A stretch of DNA of 26,181 nt, taken from NCBI GenBank assembly GCA_023430465.1, contig JAEZAM010000028.1, positions 1-26,181 of the forward strand. Direction: 5' to 3'. The stretch is from Bacteroidota bacterium. GTDB taxonomy: Bacteria > Bacteroidota > Bacteroidia > Chitinophagales > Chitinophagaceae. The position numbers and the translations under genes are program-made. This document shows positions 6,000 to 14,832 of the stretch, piece after piece. Numbering within the stretch: position 1 is the stretch's first letter; every line of letters starts with the position of its first letter. The notes under the pieces were generated by a model. The model ran no database searches. It was not told the DNA's origin and saw nothing but the letters and a program-made list of their open reading frames with translations.

Positions 6000-8900
6000 T
6001 CAGCGCACGAGCACCTTGCCCTCCGCCAGCTTTTTGCCGGCATTGTCCCCTACCACGATGTAATACACCCCGCGCGCCGCGCCAGCGGTGAAAATATCGA
6101 TGGGGTGGAGCGTATAGGCGTCCGTAAGAGTGAAAGACCGGTTATAGACCCTGGCTCCTTTGGAATCATAAATAGTGATCGTCTGCCTGCCGGAGGCGCC
6201 GGCAGAATTATAGTAGGTTACGACAAAACGGCCGTCATTCGGATTCGGGAAAATGAACAGCCGCGAGCTTGCAGCAGCGGATATACTCAGGATTGAAGAA
6301 GTGGCTGAACAGCCATTGCCATCAGTCACTGTTACCTGGTAGTCACCCAGGTTGCCCACACCCACTACCACACTGTTGTTATTGACATTGGGAATCACGG
6401 TGCTGCCAACAGTCCAGACGACATCAAGATCTGTACTGCTTCCCGGCGTTACTGTGGCCGTCACTGTGGCTGACTCACCCGGTGTTACACTGGTGCGTGT
6501 TGAAGCCAGTGAAACGGAGGGCGGCGTAAATACCGAAAGCGTCGCGACAGCCGATGTAGTTGTGTTACACGGACCAGCCAGCAATACCCTGAACTGGTAC
6601 CCATTCTGAGCAGGCGTTACACCGGACACGCTGAGGTTATCGTCATTCGCATTCGCCAGGTTTGTCCATACCGTACCGCCATCTGTGCTCAACTGCCATT
6701 GATAGCTGTTAACTGCGGAAGAGCTGACCACAGAGAACGTTGCGGTTCCGCCATCACATACACCCAGCGATTGCGGTGCCGCTGTGATCACAGGACCCGC
6801 GCCGGGGGTTACGTTGAAGTTTATTACTCTTGTCCGCACGATGGCACCGGCGGTGCCGGTGATGGTCACACTATAATTCCCAACAGCGAGTGAACCCATG
6901 TTTTGCAGGATAACCTGCGCTGTATTGCCCGGAGTTACGGTGTTGGGCGTGATCAATACGGTTGTTCCGGCAGGGTTGCCACTTGCAGTAAGGGTGACCG
7001 GTGTCGCAAACCCGAGATTGGAGATCGTTCCAAGTGTCACCGCGGGGCTGTTGGCAGTGCCGCAGGTCACTGTAGCTGCTGCTGGTGTATTGAAGTCAAA
7101 ACCGGGCTGTGGCGCGGTGATGGTGAAATTGGCATTCGATATATCAAAGAATACATTGCCGATCGCCTCAACCTTTACCCTGGCGGTTGTGCTAGCCACT
7201 GCGGGGATGGTCACGGCCTCACTGCCATCATTGGCTGTGCTGGCAAGTAATACGGTCGGGTACGTCAGTCCGCCGTCGGTTGATAACAATAACCTGACCT
7301 CTGTACAATTGATCGGTGCTGCCGCGGTTCCTGCCACGTTCCAGGTAACGGTCTGGGTAGAACCTCCCGCATAACTTTCACCCCCATTTGGTGCGGACAC
7401 TACAAAAGGCCCGGTGCCTGCAACGGTCGTGATCTGGAATGCGCCCGTCATACCTGGTGAGCAGCCGCTTCCACCGGATACAACGCCACCGCCGCCGGCG
7501 CGGTTATCGCGTACAGTAAACCTGAAATTCATCGTACGTGCGGTTGTTGGCAAGGTCTCCCCTTTCAATCCGCCCATGGTTGCGGCAGGATTGGTCGGAT
7601 AGTTAGCCAGGATCACGGCGATATCAGGAAATGTCCGGCTGCCCGTAGTCTTTGGCACGCGTGATTTGAACAAGGGGCTGGAGGTATTATTGTTACCTGC
7701 ATTCCAGGCCGTGCTTGGACCCAGATCAAACTCTTCCCAACTGTAAGTCAGCGCATCACCATCCGCATCAGTGGCGGTACCGGTGAGGGTGAAAGGAGTA
7801 TTCAATGGAATGCTTGCACCATTGTTATTCATTGCCGTGATGACCGGTAATGTGTTACCGGTTGCAGTGACCTGTCTGCATGATGCACCGCCTGCTTCTA
7901 CAAAATTGCTGATCTGGTCAAAGCTGATGGGATGGAAATAAGGATCACTGTTGGGCTGAATATTATCTGATCCGCAGATTCCTGCATAGGCCTGTATCGT
8001 TGTTCCGCTTCCCACCTCGTAGGCAGTTGAACCGGAACGGTTGCCGTTGCAACTGGAGGTGGTGCTGTTGAAGGTATGTGCTCCGCCAAACTGGTGGCCT
8101 ATTTCATGTGCTACATAGTCAATGTCATACGCATCACCAACAGGGTTGCCGCTGCCGGTGATACCCCTCGCTTTGTTTGTGGGGTTACATACCACTCCCA
8201 GCCCTGCCAGGCCACCGCCACCGGTACTGAACGTATGACCGATATCGAAATTTGCTGTTCCGATGATAGATGTGATGTTTGTCTGGCTTTCCCCGATCAG
8301 CGTTCCTGCACTGTTATTTCCATTGAATGGGTCCGTTGCGGGGTCACGAAACTCGATCAGGTCATTGTTCGCAACCAGTACAAGACGGATAGCCAGTTCT
8401 TTTTCATACACTCCATTTACACGATTGACCGTGGTAACGATTGCGGCATGAAGGGCGGCTGCGGTGGTACCACCTACGGCAATCGCATACTCACCTGTGC
8501 AGGCCACTGCCAGCCGGTAGGTATAAAGTTGTATTCCCCTGCAGGCCGCTTCGATGCGCTGACCAGTTCCCGCATCCTCGGGAACCTCGCAAAGGAAGGG
8601 AGCCGATCGTTGCAGATCGCCACGATAATATGAAATGATATTTGCCCGGTCTCCTCTTGCATATGGATCAATGAAGACATTCCCACGCGGAGAAAGCACC
8701 TGCGCATGGAGCCCGGTGTAAGGGCTGACAGACAGCCTCACGGTTGCAGCAGGATCGTCAACGCCCTGGCCTGCATATGTTCTTATCTCCGGGAACTTTG
8801 CCTGGAGGGGTGCTTCCATGATGGAGCTTTCCCAGAGCCGGAATCTTTCCATGCGTCCATCCGGCATGGGCAACTCCACGATGGGCGCCTGCGTGCGGCT

Positions 8901-9107
8901 GGCTTCTGCAGGTGCGCTGCTCAACATGCCGTTTAGCGCTGCGAAGTCCACTGACCGCTGGCTATAATTATTCGGAACGGTGACACGGGGGAGGTTACTA
9001 ATAATCTGGCCATTTGGCGTAGGGTTACCAAAGATGCGGCCCTGGCCAAATCCATTGAATGCGGTTAATAAAACAGGAAGTAAAAAAAGAGCGTAGAATT
9101 TTCTCAT
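6000..9107 (-). CDS. T9SS-secreted reprolysin-like zinc metalloprotease, paralogue 1
   Basis: A 1035-residue secreted protein. A signal peptide (1-22, MRKFYALFLLPVLLTAF, ending GFGQG) is followed by a propeptide-like region to about 190 and a reprolysin-type catalytic domain (about 190-415) with zinc motif HEIGHQFGGAH (334-344). Glu335 is the catalytic base. Next come a cadherin/PKD-like module (about 420-565), a beta module (565-665), a second one (668-765), an Ig-like module (770-860) and another (862-945). A T9SS type A sorting domain follows (about 948-1035, LFIFPNPNDGRF to LAEGKVLVR). After export by T9SS the tail would be removed and the protein attached to the surface or released. Oddity: where its neighbour has STIMGYAG, this protein has TTIQAYAG, so the Met-turn methionine is missing. 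I chose ATG 9107 because it starts a signal peptide; a 33-codon extension would run into the upstream gene's terminator. Confidence 0.88.
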   Translation of the reverse strand: MRKFYALFLLPVLLTAFNGFGQGRIFGNPTPNGQIISNLPRVTVPNNYSQRSVDFAALNGMLSSAPAEASRTQAPIVELPMPDGRMERFRLWESSIMEAPLQAKFPEIRTYAGQGVDDPAATVRLSVSPYTGLHAQVLSPRGNVFIDPYARGDRANIISYYRGDLQRSAPFLCEVPEDAGTGQRIEAACRGIQLYTYRLAVACTGEYAIAVGGTTAAALHAAIVTTVNRVNGVYEKELAIRLVLVANNDLIEFRDPATDPFNGNNSAGTLIGESQTNITSIIGTANFDIGHTFSTGGGGLAGLGVVCNPTNKARGITGSGNPVGDAYDIDYVAHEIGHQFGGAHTFNSTTSSCNGNRSGSTAYEVGSGTTIQAYAGICGSDNIQPNSDPYFHPISFDQISNFVEAGGASCRQVTATGNTLPVITAMNNNGASIPLNTPFTLTGTATDADGDALTYSWEEFDLGPSTAWNAGNNNTSSPLFKSRVPKTTGSRTFPDIAVILANYPTNPAATMGGLKGETLPTTARTMNFRFTVRDNRAGGGGVVSGGSGCSPGMTGAFQITTVAGTGPFVVSAPNGGESYAGGSTQTVTWNVAGTAAAPINCTEVRLLLSTDGGLTYPTVLLASTANDGSEAVTIPAVASTTARVKVEAIGNVFFDISNANFTITAPQPGFDFNTPAAATVTCGTANSPAVTLGTISNLGFATPVTLTASGNPAGTTVLITPNTVTPGNTAQVILQNMGSLAVGNYSVTITGTAGAIVRTRVINFNVTPGAGPVITAAPQSLGVCDGGTATFSVVSSSAVNSYQWQLSTDGGTVWTNLANANDDNLSVSGVTPAQNGYQFRVLLAGPCNTTTSAVATLSVFTPPSVSLASTRTSVTPGESATVTATVTPGSSTDLDVVWTVGSTVIPNVNNNSVVVGVGNLGDYQVTVTDGNGCSATSSILSISAAASSRLFIFPNPNDGRFVVTYYNSAGASGRQTITIYDSKGARVYNRSFTLTDAYTLHPIDIFTAGAARGVYYIVVGDNAGKKLAEGKVLVR

Positions 9108-9137
9108 AAAGCTTGATGTGTTGTAGGAGGTTGGCTC

Positions 9138-9168
9138 TAAAATTATCGAATATTCGCACTTCCTCCAA
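9138..9168 (-). promoter_or_regulatory. Candidate promoter of reprolysin-like protease 1
   Basis: On the minus strand, TTGG (9168-9165), a 19-bp spacer and TAATTTTA (9145-9138) approximate the Bacteroidota promoter, each box one base from consensus. It lies between the terminator of the upstream protease gene and the start at 9107. Weak on its own. Confidence 0.3.
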
Positions 9169-9183
9169 TTATTCCGAAGGCAT

Positions 9184-9214
9184 AAAAAAGGTCCCACGCT
9201 GCGCATGGGACCTT
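9184..9214 (-). terminator. Intrinsic terminator after reprolysin-like protease 2
   Basis: On the minus strand, AAGGTCCCA and TGGGACCTT (9-bp stem, 9214-9206 with 9196-9188) enclose a 9-nt loop and are followed by a T-run (A-run at 9184-9189 on the plus strand). It is 22 bp past the stop at 9237, so the two tandem protease genes are probably separate transcription units. Confidence 0.82.
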
Positions 9215-9236
9215 AAAGAATGTAATAGCATGACTA

Positions 9237-12200
9237 TTAGTTAACAAGTATGCTTCCTTCAGCCAGTTTTTTACCAGCTCCATCCCCTACTACAACATGA
9301 TACACACCACGGGCGATGCCGAGTGCTTTCAGGTTGACGGAGTGAAGGGTGTACTGCCCTGCCACTGTGAAGTTGTTGGAGTATACGCGGGCACCTTTCG
9401 AATCATAAACCGTGATAGATTGCTTTGTATTCGATGGCGTAGAGTTGTAATAGGAAACTGTAAACTGTCCATCATTAGGTACAGGGAAGATGAACAATCT
9501 TGTGCTCGCTTTGGCAGCGATGCTGAGTGTGGATGATTCTCCGCCGCAACCATTGTCGTCAGTAACGGTCACGCGATAATCGCCGAGACGGGTTACGTCT
9601 GCAACCACGGAATTGTTCACTACGTTATTGAGCACCTGGCCATTGAAATACCAGGTGACGGTAACATTGGCACTGCTGCCTGGAACCACCGTTGCTGTAA
9701 GCGTAGCGGATTCACCTGGTGTCACTGCAGTACGGGTCGCAGCAAGGGAAACCGTCGGCAATGTATACACGGTCAGTGTTGCCGGCGCGGAGATAGTGGT
9801 ATTACATGGTCCCGCGAGCACTACACGATAGAGATGACCATTCTGCAGTGTGCTTGCACCGTTTACAGTCAACTGATCATCATTTGCATTGGAGATGTTG
9901 GTCCAGTCTGTACCGCCATTGGTACTGATCTGCCATTGATAGCTGTTTACGGCTGAACTGCTGGCAACCGTGAATGTAGCTGATCCACCATCACAGATAC
10001 CCTGACTCTGGGGAGCGGTTGTTATGACAGGCCCAGCCCCTGGAACGACATTGAATGTCAGCACACGGCTCCGGGTAATGGCGCCTGCTGTCGCATTGAT
10101 CGTTACATTGAATGACCCCACTGCCAGTGAAGAAATGTTGTTCAATGTGATCACCGCATTGCTTCCCGGTGTTACCGGATTTGGTGTGATCGTGACGGTA
10201 GTACCCGCCGGATTGCCAGTTGCTGACAAGTTGATCGGCGTTGCAAACGCAAGCACAGAAGTTGTGCTCAGCGTGATGCTGGCCGATGCACCTGTTCCGC
10301 AGGTATAATCTACAGCCGCAGGTGTACCAAGGTCAAAAGTTGGCTGAGGTACGGTGATGCTGAAATTCGTGTTTGAGATATCAAAGAAGATATTACCTAC
10401 CGCTTCGATCTTGATACGTGCTGTGGTAGACAGCACGCTGGGGATGGTCACCTCATGTGAACCATCGTTGGGCGTAGAGGCAGCAAGCACGGTTGGGAAG
10501 GTCAGGCCGCCGTCAGTGGACAGTGATATCTTCACATTGGCGCAACTTACCGGCGCCTGGTCGGAGTTGGCCACATTCCAGGTGATGGTCCGCTGAGAGC
10601 CGCCATCCCAGGATACGGTTGTATTGGGAGATGTAACCTCGAATGGTCCTGCAGTTCCTGCCACAGTGATGCGCATATCATCATCGCGGGTATTACCACC
10701 ACCCACATGATTATCACGCACAGTCAGACGGAAGTCCATGGTGCGCGCTACTCCCGGCAGGCGCTCCCAGGTATTGGCATTTGTACCATTCAGAATAGAT
10801 GTCAAAATCGGGAACACGCGAACGGGAGAAGTACTGTAAGGTCTTGAGCGGAACAGAGGTCCCGTTGTGTTGTTTGGGTTGGGGAACGTTACCGCTGTTG
10901 AGCCGTTGTTATATTGCTCCCATGTATAGGTAAGCACATCGGCTGCATCCGCATCGGTCCCTTGGGCTGTAAGCGCAAAAGGAGTGCTGCGCGGGATTGT
11001 ATAATCGGCACCCGCGTTGGCAGTGGGCGTTGCATTGCCAGTGACCGTTGTCACTGCGCAGCCACCACCCGTGGCACCTTTAATATAGTCAGTGATCTGC
11101 TCGATCGATTTCGCGTGGAAGTAATCGTCGGAATGAGGCTGCACGTCGGTGCTGCCTGTTATACCTGCATAACCCATGATCGTGCTGCCACTGCCTGGCT
11201 CCATCAACGCACCGGTACCCTCATTGGAAATGGTAAACGTGTGGTTGCCACCAAACTGGTGTCCCATTTCATGGGTGGTGAAGTCAACCACAAAAGGATC
11301 GCCTTCAGGTTGGAAGTGAGAGGTAAAGGCACTGCCCTTTCCTTTAGGAGCCGCCGGTGTTGCTGCTTTACATACACAGGCAATACAACCTGCGTTACCA
11401 TTGTTATCGTTCGGGCTTGCCTCTTTATGTACCAGGTGACCGATATCATAGTTGGCGTTACCAATCACCGCATCGATCGTTTGTTGTGTAGTCACATTCA
11501 ACTCATTTCCCCAGGGATCTGTGCCGCCGTTGAGATAGATCAGGTTGTCATTATTGGCAATAAGGATCATTCTTACACCGAAATCACGTTCGTAGATGCC
11601 GTTTGTACGCACCATCAACGTCGCCATTGCAGCAAGTACCTTGGTCTTGCGCTCGGTATCGTTCGCCTCGGTGCCATTCAGAAAATATTGTGAATACTCC
11701 CCGGTTGAAGCCATGGCCAGCCTGTAAGTACGCAGGCGTCCATCATCAGCACCGCGACCAACGCCTGTGCCCGCTACCGGTTCACCGATAGTTGCATTGG
11801 GCTCAGTAAGACAGCGGAAAGTAGACTTGGGTTGATCCTTCCTGGAGAACACCACATAATATTTATCATTGCGGTCTACCGGATCAACATAATACGTCGG
11901 CTTATCGGCCGACAGGACCATTGCATGAAAACCTCTTGGAGAGAAATCAAAATAAGCCATCGCGGTAGGATCTTCAATTCCCTGGCCTGCATAAGTTTTG
12001 ATGGATGGATAGCGGGCCGCAAGCTGCGGATCGAGCACGCTTGTTTCCACCGCACGGAACTGCTGAAGCACACCTTCAGCATTTGGTATGGAGATGATGA
12101 AGGAAGAGCGCGCTGCCTGCACACTTCGTTCGCTGGGGAGCTGGCTGAGCGCCTGGCTGTATATATCTTCAGAAAGGGTGAACAGCTTGTAACCGTTCGG

Positions 12201-12341
12201 GCGGTAACGGGAGGCAAACAAATCTCTGCCGACGGAAGCCTGATCCACTTCCCGCCATGCCCCGGGTTGTTGTGCCATCACCGCCGGGCATAGGGCAATG
12301 ACGACAAAAAATGCCGACAAAATCTGGTAAAATTTTCTCAT
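9237..12341 (-). CDS. T9SS-secreted reprolysin-like zinc metalloprotease, paralogue 2
   Basis: A 1034-residue secreted protein with the same domain order as its downstream neighbour. It has a signal peptide (1-24, ending AVMAQQ) and a pro-region to about 200. The reprolysin-type catalytic domain (about 200-435) carries zinc motif HEMGHQFGGNH (357-367) and a proper Met-turn, STIMGYAG, with Met389. A cysteine cluster CIACVC (319-324) before the active site is absent from paralogue 1. Beta-sandwich modules fill about 440-945. A T9SS type A sorting domain (about 948-1034, LFIFPVPNDGQF to LAEGSILVN) ends the protein. From about residue 566 to the end the two paralogues align almost without gaps, while the pro-regions differ much more. 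Start ATG at 12341 was chosen because it begins the signal peptide; 21 further in-frame codons upstream are unlike coding sequence. Confidence 0.9.
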   Translation of the reverse strand: MRKFYQILSAFFVVIALCPAVMAQQPGAWREVDQASVGRDLFASRYRPNGYKLFTLSEDIYSQALSQLPSERSVQAARSSFIISIPNAEGVLQQFRAVETSVLDPQLAARYPSIKTYAGQGIEDPTAMAYFDFSPRGFHAMVLSADKPTYYVDPVDRNDKYYVVFSRKDQPKSTFRCLTEPNATIGEPVAGTGVGRGADDGRLRTYRLAMASTGEYSQYFLNGTEANDTERKTKVLAAMATLMVRTNGIYERDFGVRMILIANNDNLIYLNGGTDPWGNELNVTTQQTIDAVIGNANYDIGHLVHKEASPNDNNGNAGCIACVCKAATPAAPKGKGSAFTSHFQPEGDPFVVDFTTHEMGHQFGGNHTFTISNEGTGALMEPGSGSTIMGYAGITGSTDVQPHSDDYFHAKSIEQITDYIKGATGGGCAVTTVTGNATPTANAGADYTIPRSTPFALTAQGTDADAADVLTYTWEQYNNGSTAVTFPNPNNTTGPLFRSRPYSTSPVRVFPILTSILNGTNANTWERLPGVARTMDFRLTVRDNHVGGGNTRDDDMRITVAGTAGPFEVTSPNTTVSWDGGSQRTITWNVANSDQAPVSCANVKISLSTDGGLTFPTVLAASTPNDGSHEVTIPSVLSTTARIKIEAVGNIFFDISNTNFSITVPQPTFDLGTPAAVDYTCGTGASASITLSTTSVLAFATPINLSATGNPAGTTVTITPNPVTPGSNAVITLNNISSLAVGSFNVTINATAGAITRSRVLTFNVVPGAGPVITTAPQSQGICDGGSATFTVASSSAVNSYQWQISTNGGTDWTNISNANDDQLTVNGASTLQNGHLYRVVLAGPCNTTISAPATLTVYTLPTVSLAATRTAVTPGESATLTATVVPGSSANVTVTWYFNGQVLNNVVNNSVVADVTRLGDYRVTVTDDNGCGGESSTLSIAAKASTRLFIFPVPNDGQFTVSYYNSTPSNTKQSITVYDSKGARVYSNNFTVAGQYTLHSVNLKALGIARGVYHVVVGDGAGKKLAEGSILVN

Positions 12342-12504
12342 AACGTCAGTTAGGATGTGATTGTGATAAAAACTAAAAATATTGATAATTTTCCTGACAG
12401 CCAATAAATTCCAATCGCCGCCACAAGCCTGAACTTTGGCGAAAAAATCATTCGTATTTCCCTGTAAATAAACACGTTATTAGCGGGGTTCAATGTTGTA
12501 ACAA

Positions 12505-12533
12505 TAAAAAAGCCACCCGGTAACCCGGGTGGC
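12505..12533 (-). terminator. Intrinsic terminator after groEL
   Basis: On the minus strand, GCCACCCGG-GTTA-CCGGGTGGC (9-bp stem, 12533-12512) is followed by six T. It lies 24 bp after the groEL stop. The remaining stretch to the protease start (12342-12504) shows no gene or clear promoter. Confidence 0.87.
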
Positions 12534-12557
12534 CAGCATTTCTGAGAAACGGAGGGA

Positions 12558-14195
12558 TTAATATCCCATTCCGCCCATATCAGGTGCACCGTGAGAATGT
12601 GGCGCTTCTTCTTTCTTTGGCTTGTCGGCTACTACGCATTCGGTAGTGAGCAACATACCTGCGATCGATGCTGCATTCTCCAGGGCGATACGTGTTACTT
12701 TAGTCGGATCGATAACACCGGCTTTCAACAGGTTCTCGTACTGTTCGGTACGAGCGTTGAAACCGAAATCAGCTTTTCCTTCCTTGATCTTCTGAACAAT
12801 GATAGAACCTTCGATACCTGCGTTGGCTACGATCTGGCGAAGTGGCTCTTCCAGGGCTCTCTTTACGATCGCCATACCTGTTTGCTCATCTTCGATCTGG
12901 CCACGCACCTTTGCATCAAGGCTTTCTACCGCACGGATGTAGGCAACACCACCACCTGGTACGATACCTTCTTCCACTGCTGCGCGTGTTGCATGCAGGG
13001 CATCATCCACACGGTCTTTCTTTTCTTTCATTTCCACTTCGGTAGCGGCACCAACATACAGTACAGCTACACCACCAGCGAGCTTGGCAAGACGCTCCTG
13101 CAGTTTTTCCTTATCATAGTCAGAAGTGGTATTCTCCACTTGCGCCTTGATCTGGTTTACACGTGCAGTGATGTCATTCTTTTTACCCTTACCGCCTACA
13201 ATTGTTGTGTTGTCTTTATCGATTGTCACTGAAGATGCCTGGCCGAGCGCGGCAAGATCAGCACCTTCCAGTTTGTGTCCGAGTTCTTCGCTGATCACAG
13301 TACCACCGGTCAGGATAGCAATGTCTGTCAGCATTTCCTTGCGGCGATCACCGAAACCTGGAGCTTTAACAGCAGCCACCTTGATTGTGCCGCGCAGTTT
13401 GTTCACTACCAGTGTTGCGAGTGCTTCACCTTCAAGATCTTCTGCAATGATCAGGAGCGGGCGGCCGCTTTGTGCCACTTTCTCCAGGATATGAAGGATG
13501 TCCTTCATGGTAGAGATCTTCTTATCATAGATCAGGATGTATGGGTTCTGCAGCTCAGCTTCCATCTTTTCGCTGTTGGTAACGAAATATGGAGAAATGT
13601 ATCCGCGATCAAACTGCATACCTTCCACAACATCTACAGTTGTGTCAGTTCCTTTTGCTTCTTCTACAGTGATAACGCCTTCTTTACCAACTTTACCAAA
13701 AGCTTCAGCGATCAGCTTACCGATGGTTTCATCATTGTTGGCAGAGATAGTTGCTACCTGCTGGATCTTCTTGCTGTCGCTTCCTACAGTCTGGCTTTGG
13801 CCACGAAGATTTTCCACTACAAGGCTTACAGCTTTATCCATACCGCGTTTCAGATCCATTGGGTTTGAACCGGCAGCAACCATTTTCAGTCCTTCACTGA
13901 TGATCGCCTGGGCAAGAACTGTAGCTGTTGTTGTACCATCACCCGCAATGTCTGCGGTTTTGGATGCCACTTCTTTTACCATTTGTGCACCCATGTTCTC
14001 GATAGGATCTTCCAGTTCGATCTCTTTGGCTACAGTTACACCATCTTTAGTAACAGCAGGTGCGCCAAATTTCTTTTCGATAACCACGTTGCGACCTTTA
14101 GGGCCGAGGGTTACCTTAACAGCGTTGGCCAATACGTCAACGCCTTTTTTCATTTTATTTCTTGCTTCAATATCGAAGAAGAGTTGCTTTGCCAT
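12558..14195 (-). CDS. groEL: Chaperonin GroEL (HSP60)
   Basis: A 545-residue group I chaperonin subunit. It forms a double heptameric ring that encloses unfolded proteins and closes with GroES using ATP. Family hallmarks are all present: MAKQLFFDIEARNKMKKGVD start, the TLGPKGRNV nucleotide loop, AGDGTTTATVLAQAI with the catalytic Asp near 87, the apical domain with GFGDRRKEML, and the VEEGIVPGGG signature near 405-415. The C-terminus ends in a short GGM-type tail (APDMGGMGY). It follows groES by 83 bp on the same strand and ends 24 bp before an intrinsic terminator. Nothing is unusual in length or motifs. Confidence 0.98.
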   Translation of the reverse strand: MAKQLFFDIEARNKMKKGVDVLANAVKVTLGPKGRNVVIEKKFGAPAVTKDGVTVAKEIELEDPIENMGAQMVKEVASKTADIAGDGTTTATVLAQAIISEGLKMVAAGSNPMDLKRGMDKAVSLVVENLRGQSQTVGSDSKKIQQVATISANNDETIGKLIAEAFGKVGKEGVITVEEAKGTDTTVDVVEGMQFDRGYISPYFVTNSEKMEAELQNPYILIYDKKISTMKDILHILEKVAQSGRPLLIIAEDLEGEALATLVVNKLRGTIKVAAVKAPGFGDRRKEMLTDIAILTGGTVISEELGHKLEGADLAALGQASSVTIDKDNTTIVGGKGKKNDITARVNQIKAQVENTTSDYDKEKLQERLAKLAGGVAVLYVGAATEVEMKEKKDRVDDALHATRAAVEEGIVPGGGVAYIRAVESLDAKVRGQIEDEQTGMAIVKRALEEPLRQIVANAGIEGSIIVQKIKEGKADFGFNARTEQYENLLKAGVIDPTKVTRIALENAASIAGMLLTTECVVADKPKKEEAPHSHGAPDMGGMGY

Positions 14196-14278
14196 AATAT
14201 TAAAATTTGAAAATTGATTTGTGTAAGGAATAAATTTTGAGAAACGGATCAGGCCTTAGCCCGGCTCAGATTTTCAAA

Positions 14279-14578
14279 TTATACAATTGCAAGGATATCC
14301 GACTCTCTCATGATCAGGTAATCCTGGCCATCGATCTGGATTTCGGTGCCTGCATATTTTCCGTAAAGAACGGTATCTCCGGATTTTACAGTAACCGGCT
14401 CATCTTTTTTACCAGGGCCGGCAGCGATCACTACCCCACGTTGTGGCTTTTCTTTAGCTGTATCCGGGATGATGATACCCCCGGCAGTTTTTTCTTCGGC
14501 TGCAGCCGCTTTCACGATAACCCTGTCATGCAGAGGTGTAACATTTACTTTCTGCACAGCATTTTTTGAGTTAGCCAT
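14279..14578 (-). CDS. groES: Co-chaperonin GroES (HSP10)
   Basis: A 99-residue co-chaperonin, the heptameric lid of GroEL. It has the family start VTPLHDRVIVKAA, the mobile loop EEKTAGGIIIPDTA that contacts GroEL, and the C-terminal GTEIQIDGQDYLIMRESDILA. The start ATG at 14578 is chosen over a 21-codon longer frame because that extension covers the promoter and the leader hairpin. It carries a short N-terminal extension (ANSKNAVQKVN) before the core. It heads the groES-groEL operon. Confidence 0.97.
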   Translation of the reverse strand: MANSKNAVQKVNVTPLHDRVIVKAAAAEEKTAGGIIIPDTAKEKPQRGVVIAAGPGKKDEPVTVKSGDTVLYGKYAGTEIQIDGQDYLIMRESDILAIV

Positions 14579-14609
14579 AATTGTATTGATTTTTGATTTA
14601 TTGAAGCAA

Positions 14610-14638
14610 CGTCCCTTTTTTAGGGGACGGCAAAAGTA
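14610..14638 (-). promoter_or_regulatory. groESL promoter -7 element and adjacent inverted repeat
   Basis: On the minus strand TACTTTTG (14638-14631) is a perfect TAnnTTTG. One base later an inverted repeat CGTCCC-N8-GGGACG (14629-14610) spans the expected transcription start, so it would either form a 5'-terminal hairpin of the mRNA or act as an operator. No CIRCE element (TTAGCACTC-N9-GAGTGCTAA), the usual HrcA site, is present between 14579 and 14832. Confidence 0.5.
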
Positions 14639-14832
14639 CACGAATTATATGCCATTCGGGGAAAAAGGTCAATTTTGCAGTTTTCACCCCTGCTATTGCT
14701 GCAATATTTTCATTTTCCCGCTATTAAGGACAATTTTTCACCCTTTCTGTCGTATGGGTAAAGTTGATTTTTTGTCTATTTTTACCGGGCAACCAGCTAT
14801 TTTTCACACTAACTGCTTAATCATCCATTTCC

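Noticed and set aside
9108..9206. Longer start for reprolysin paralogue 1
   Set aside because: The extra 33 codons run through the promoter region into the terminator of the upstream gene and place residues before a good signal peptide.
10914..11693. 259-codon plus-strand ORF opposite reprolysin paralogue 2 (also 8076-8633 opposite paralogue 1)
   Set aside because: Antisense to a clear secreted protease with intact active site; no domain seen.
13537..14217. 226-codon plus-strand ORF opposite groEL (also 12591-13232 and 13275-13868)
   Set aside because: Shadow of groEL; several overlapping frames appear there for the same reason.
14579..14832. CIRCE heat-shock operator upstream of groES
   Set aside because: Searched by eye for TTAGCACTC and its inverse; neither is present.
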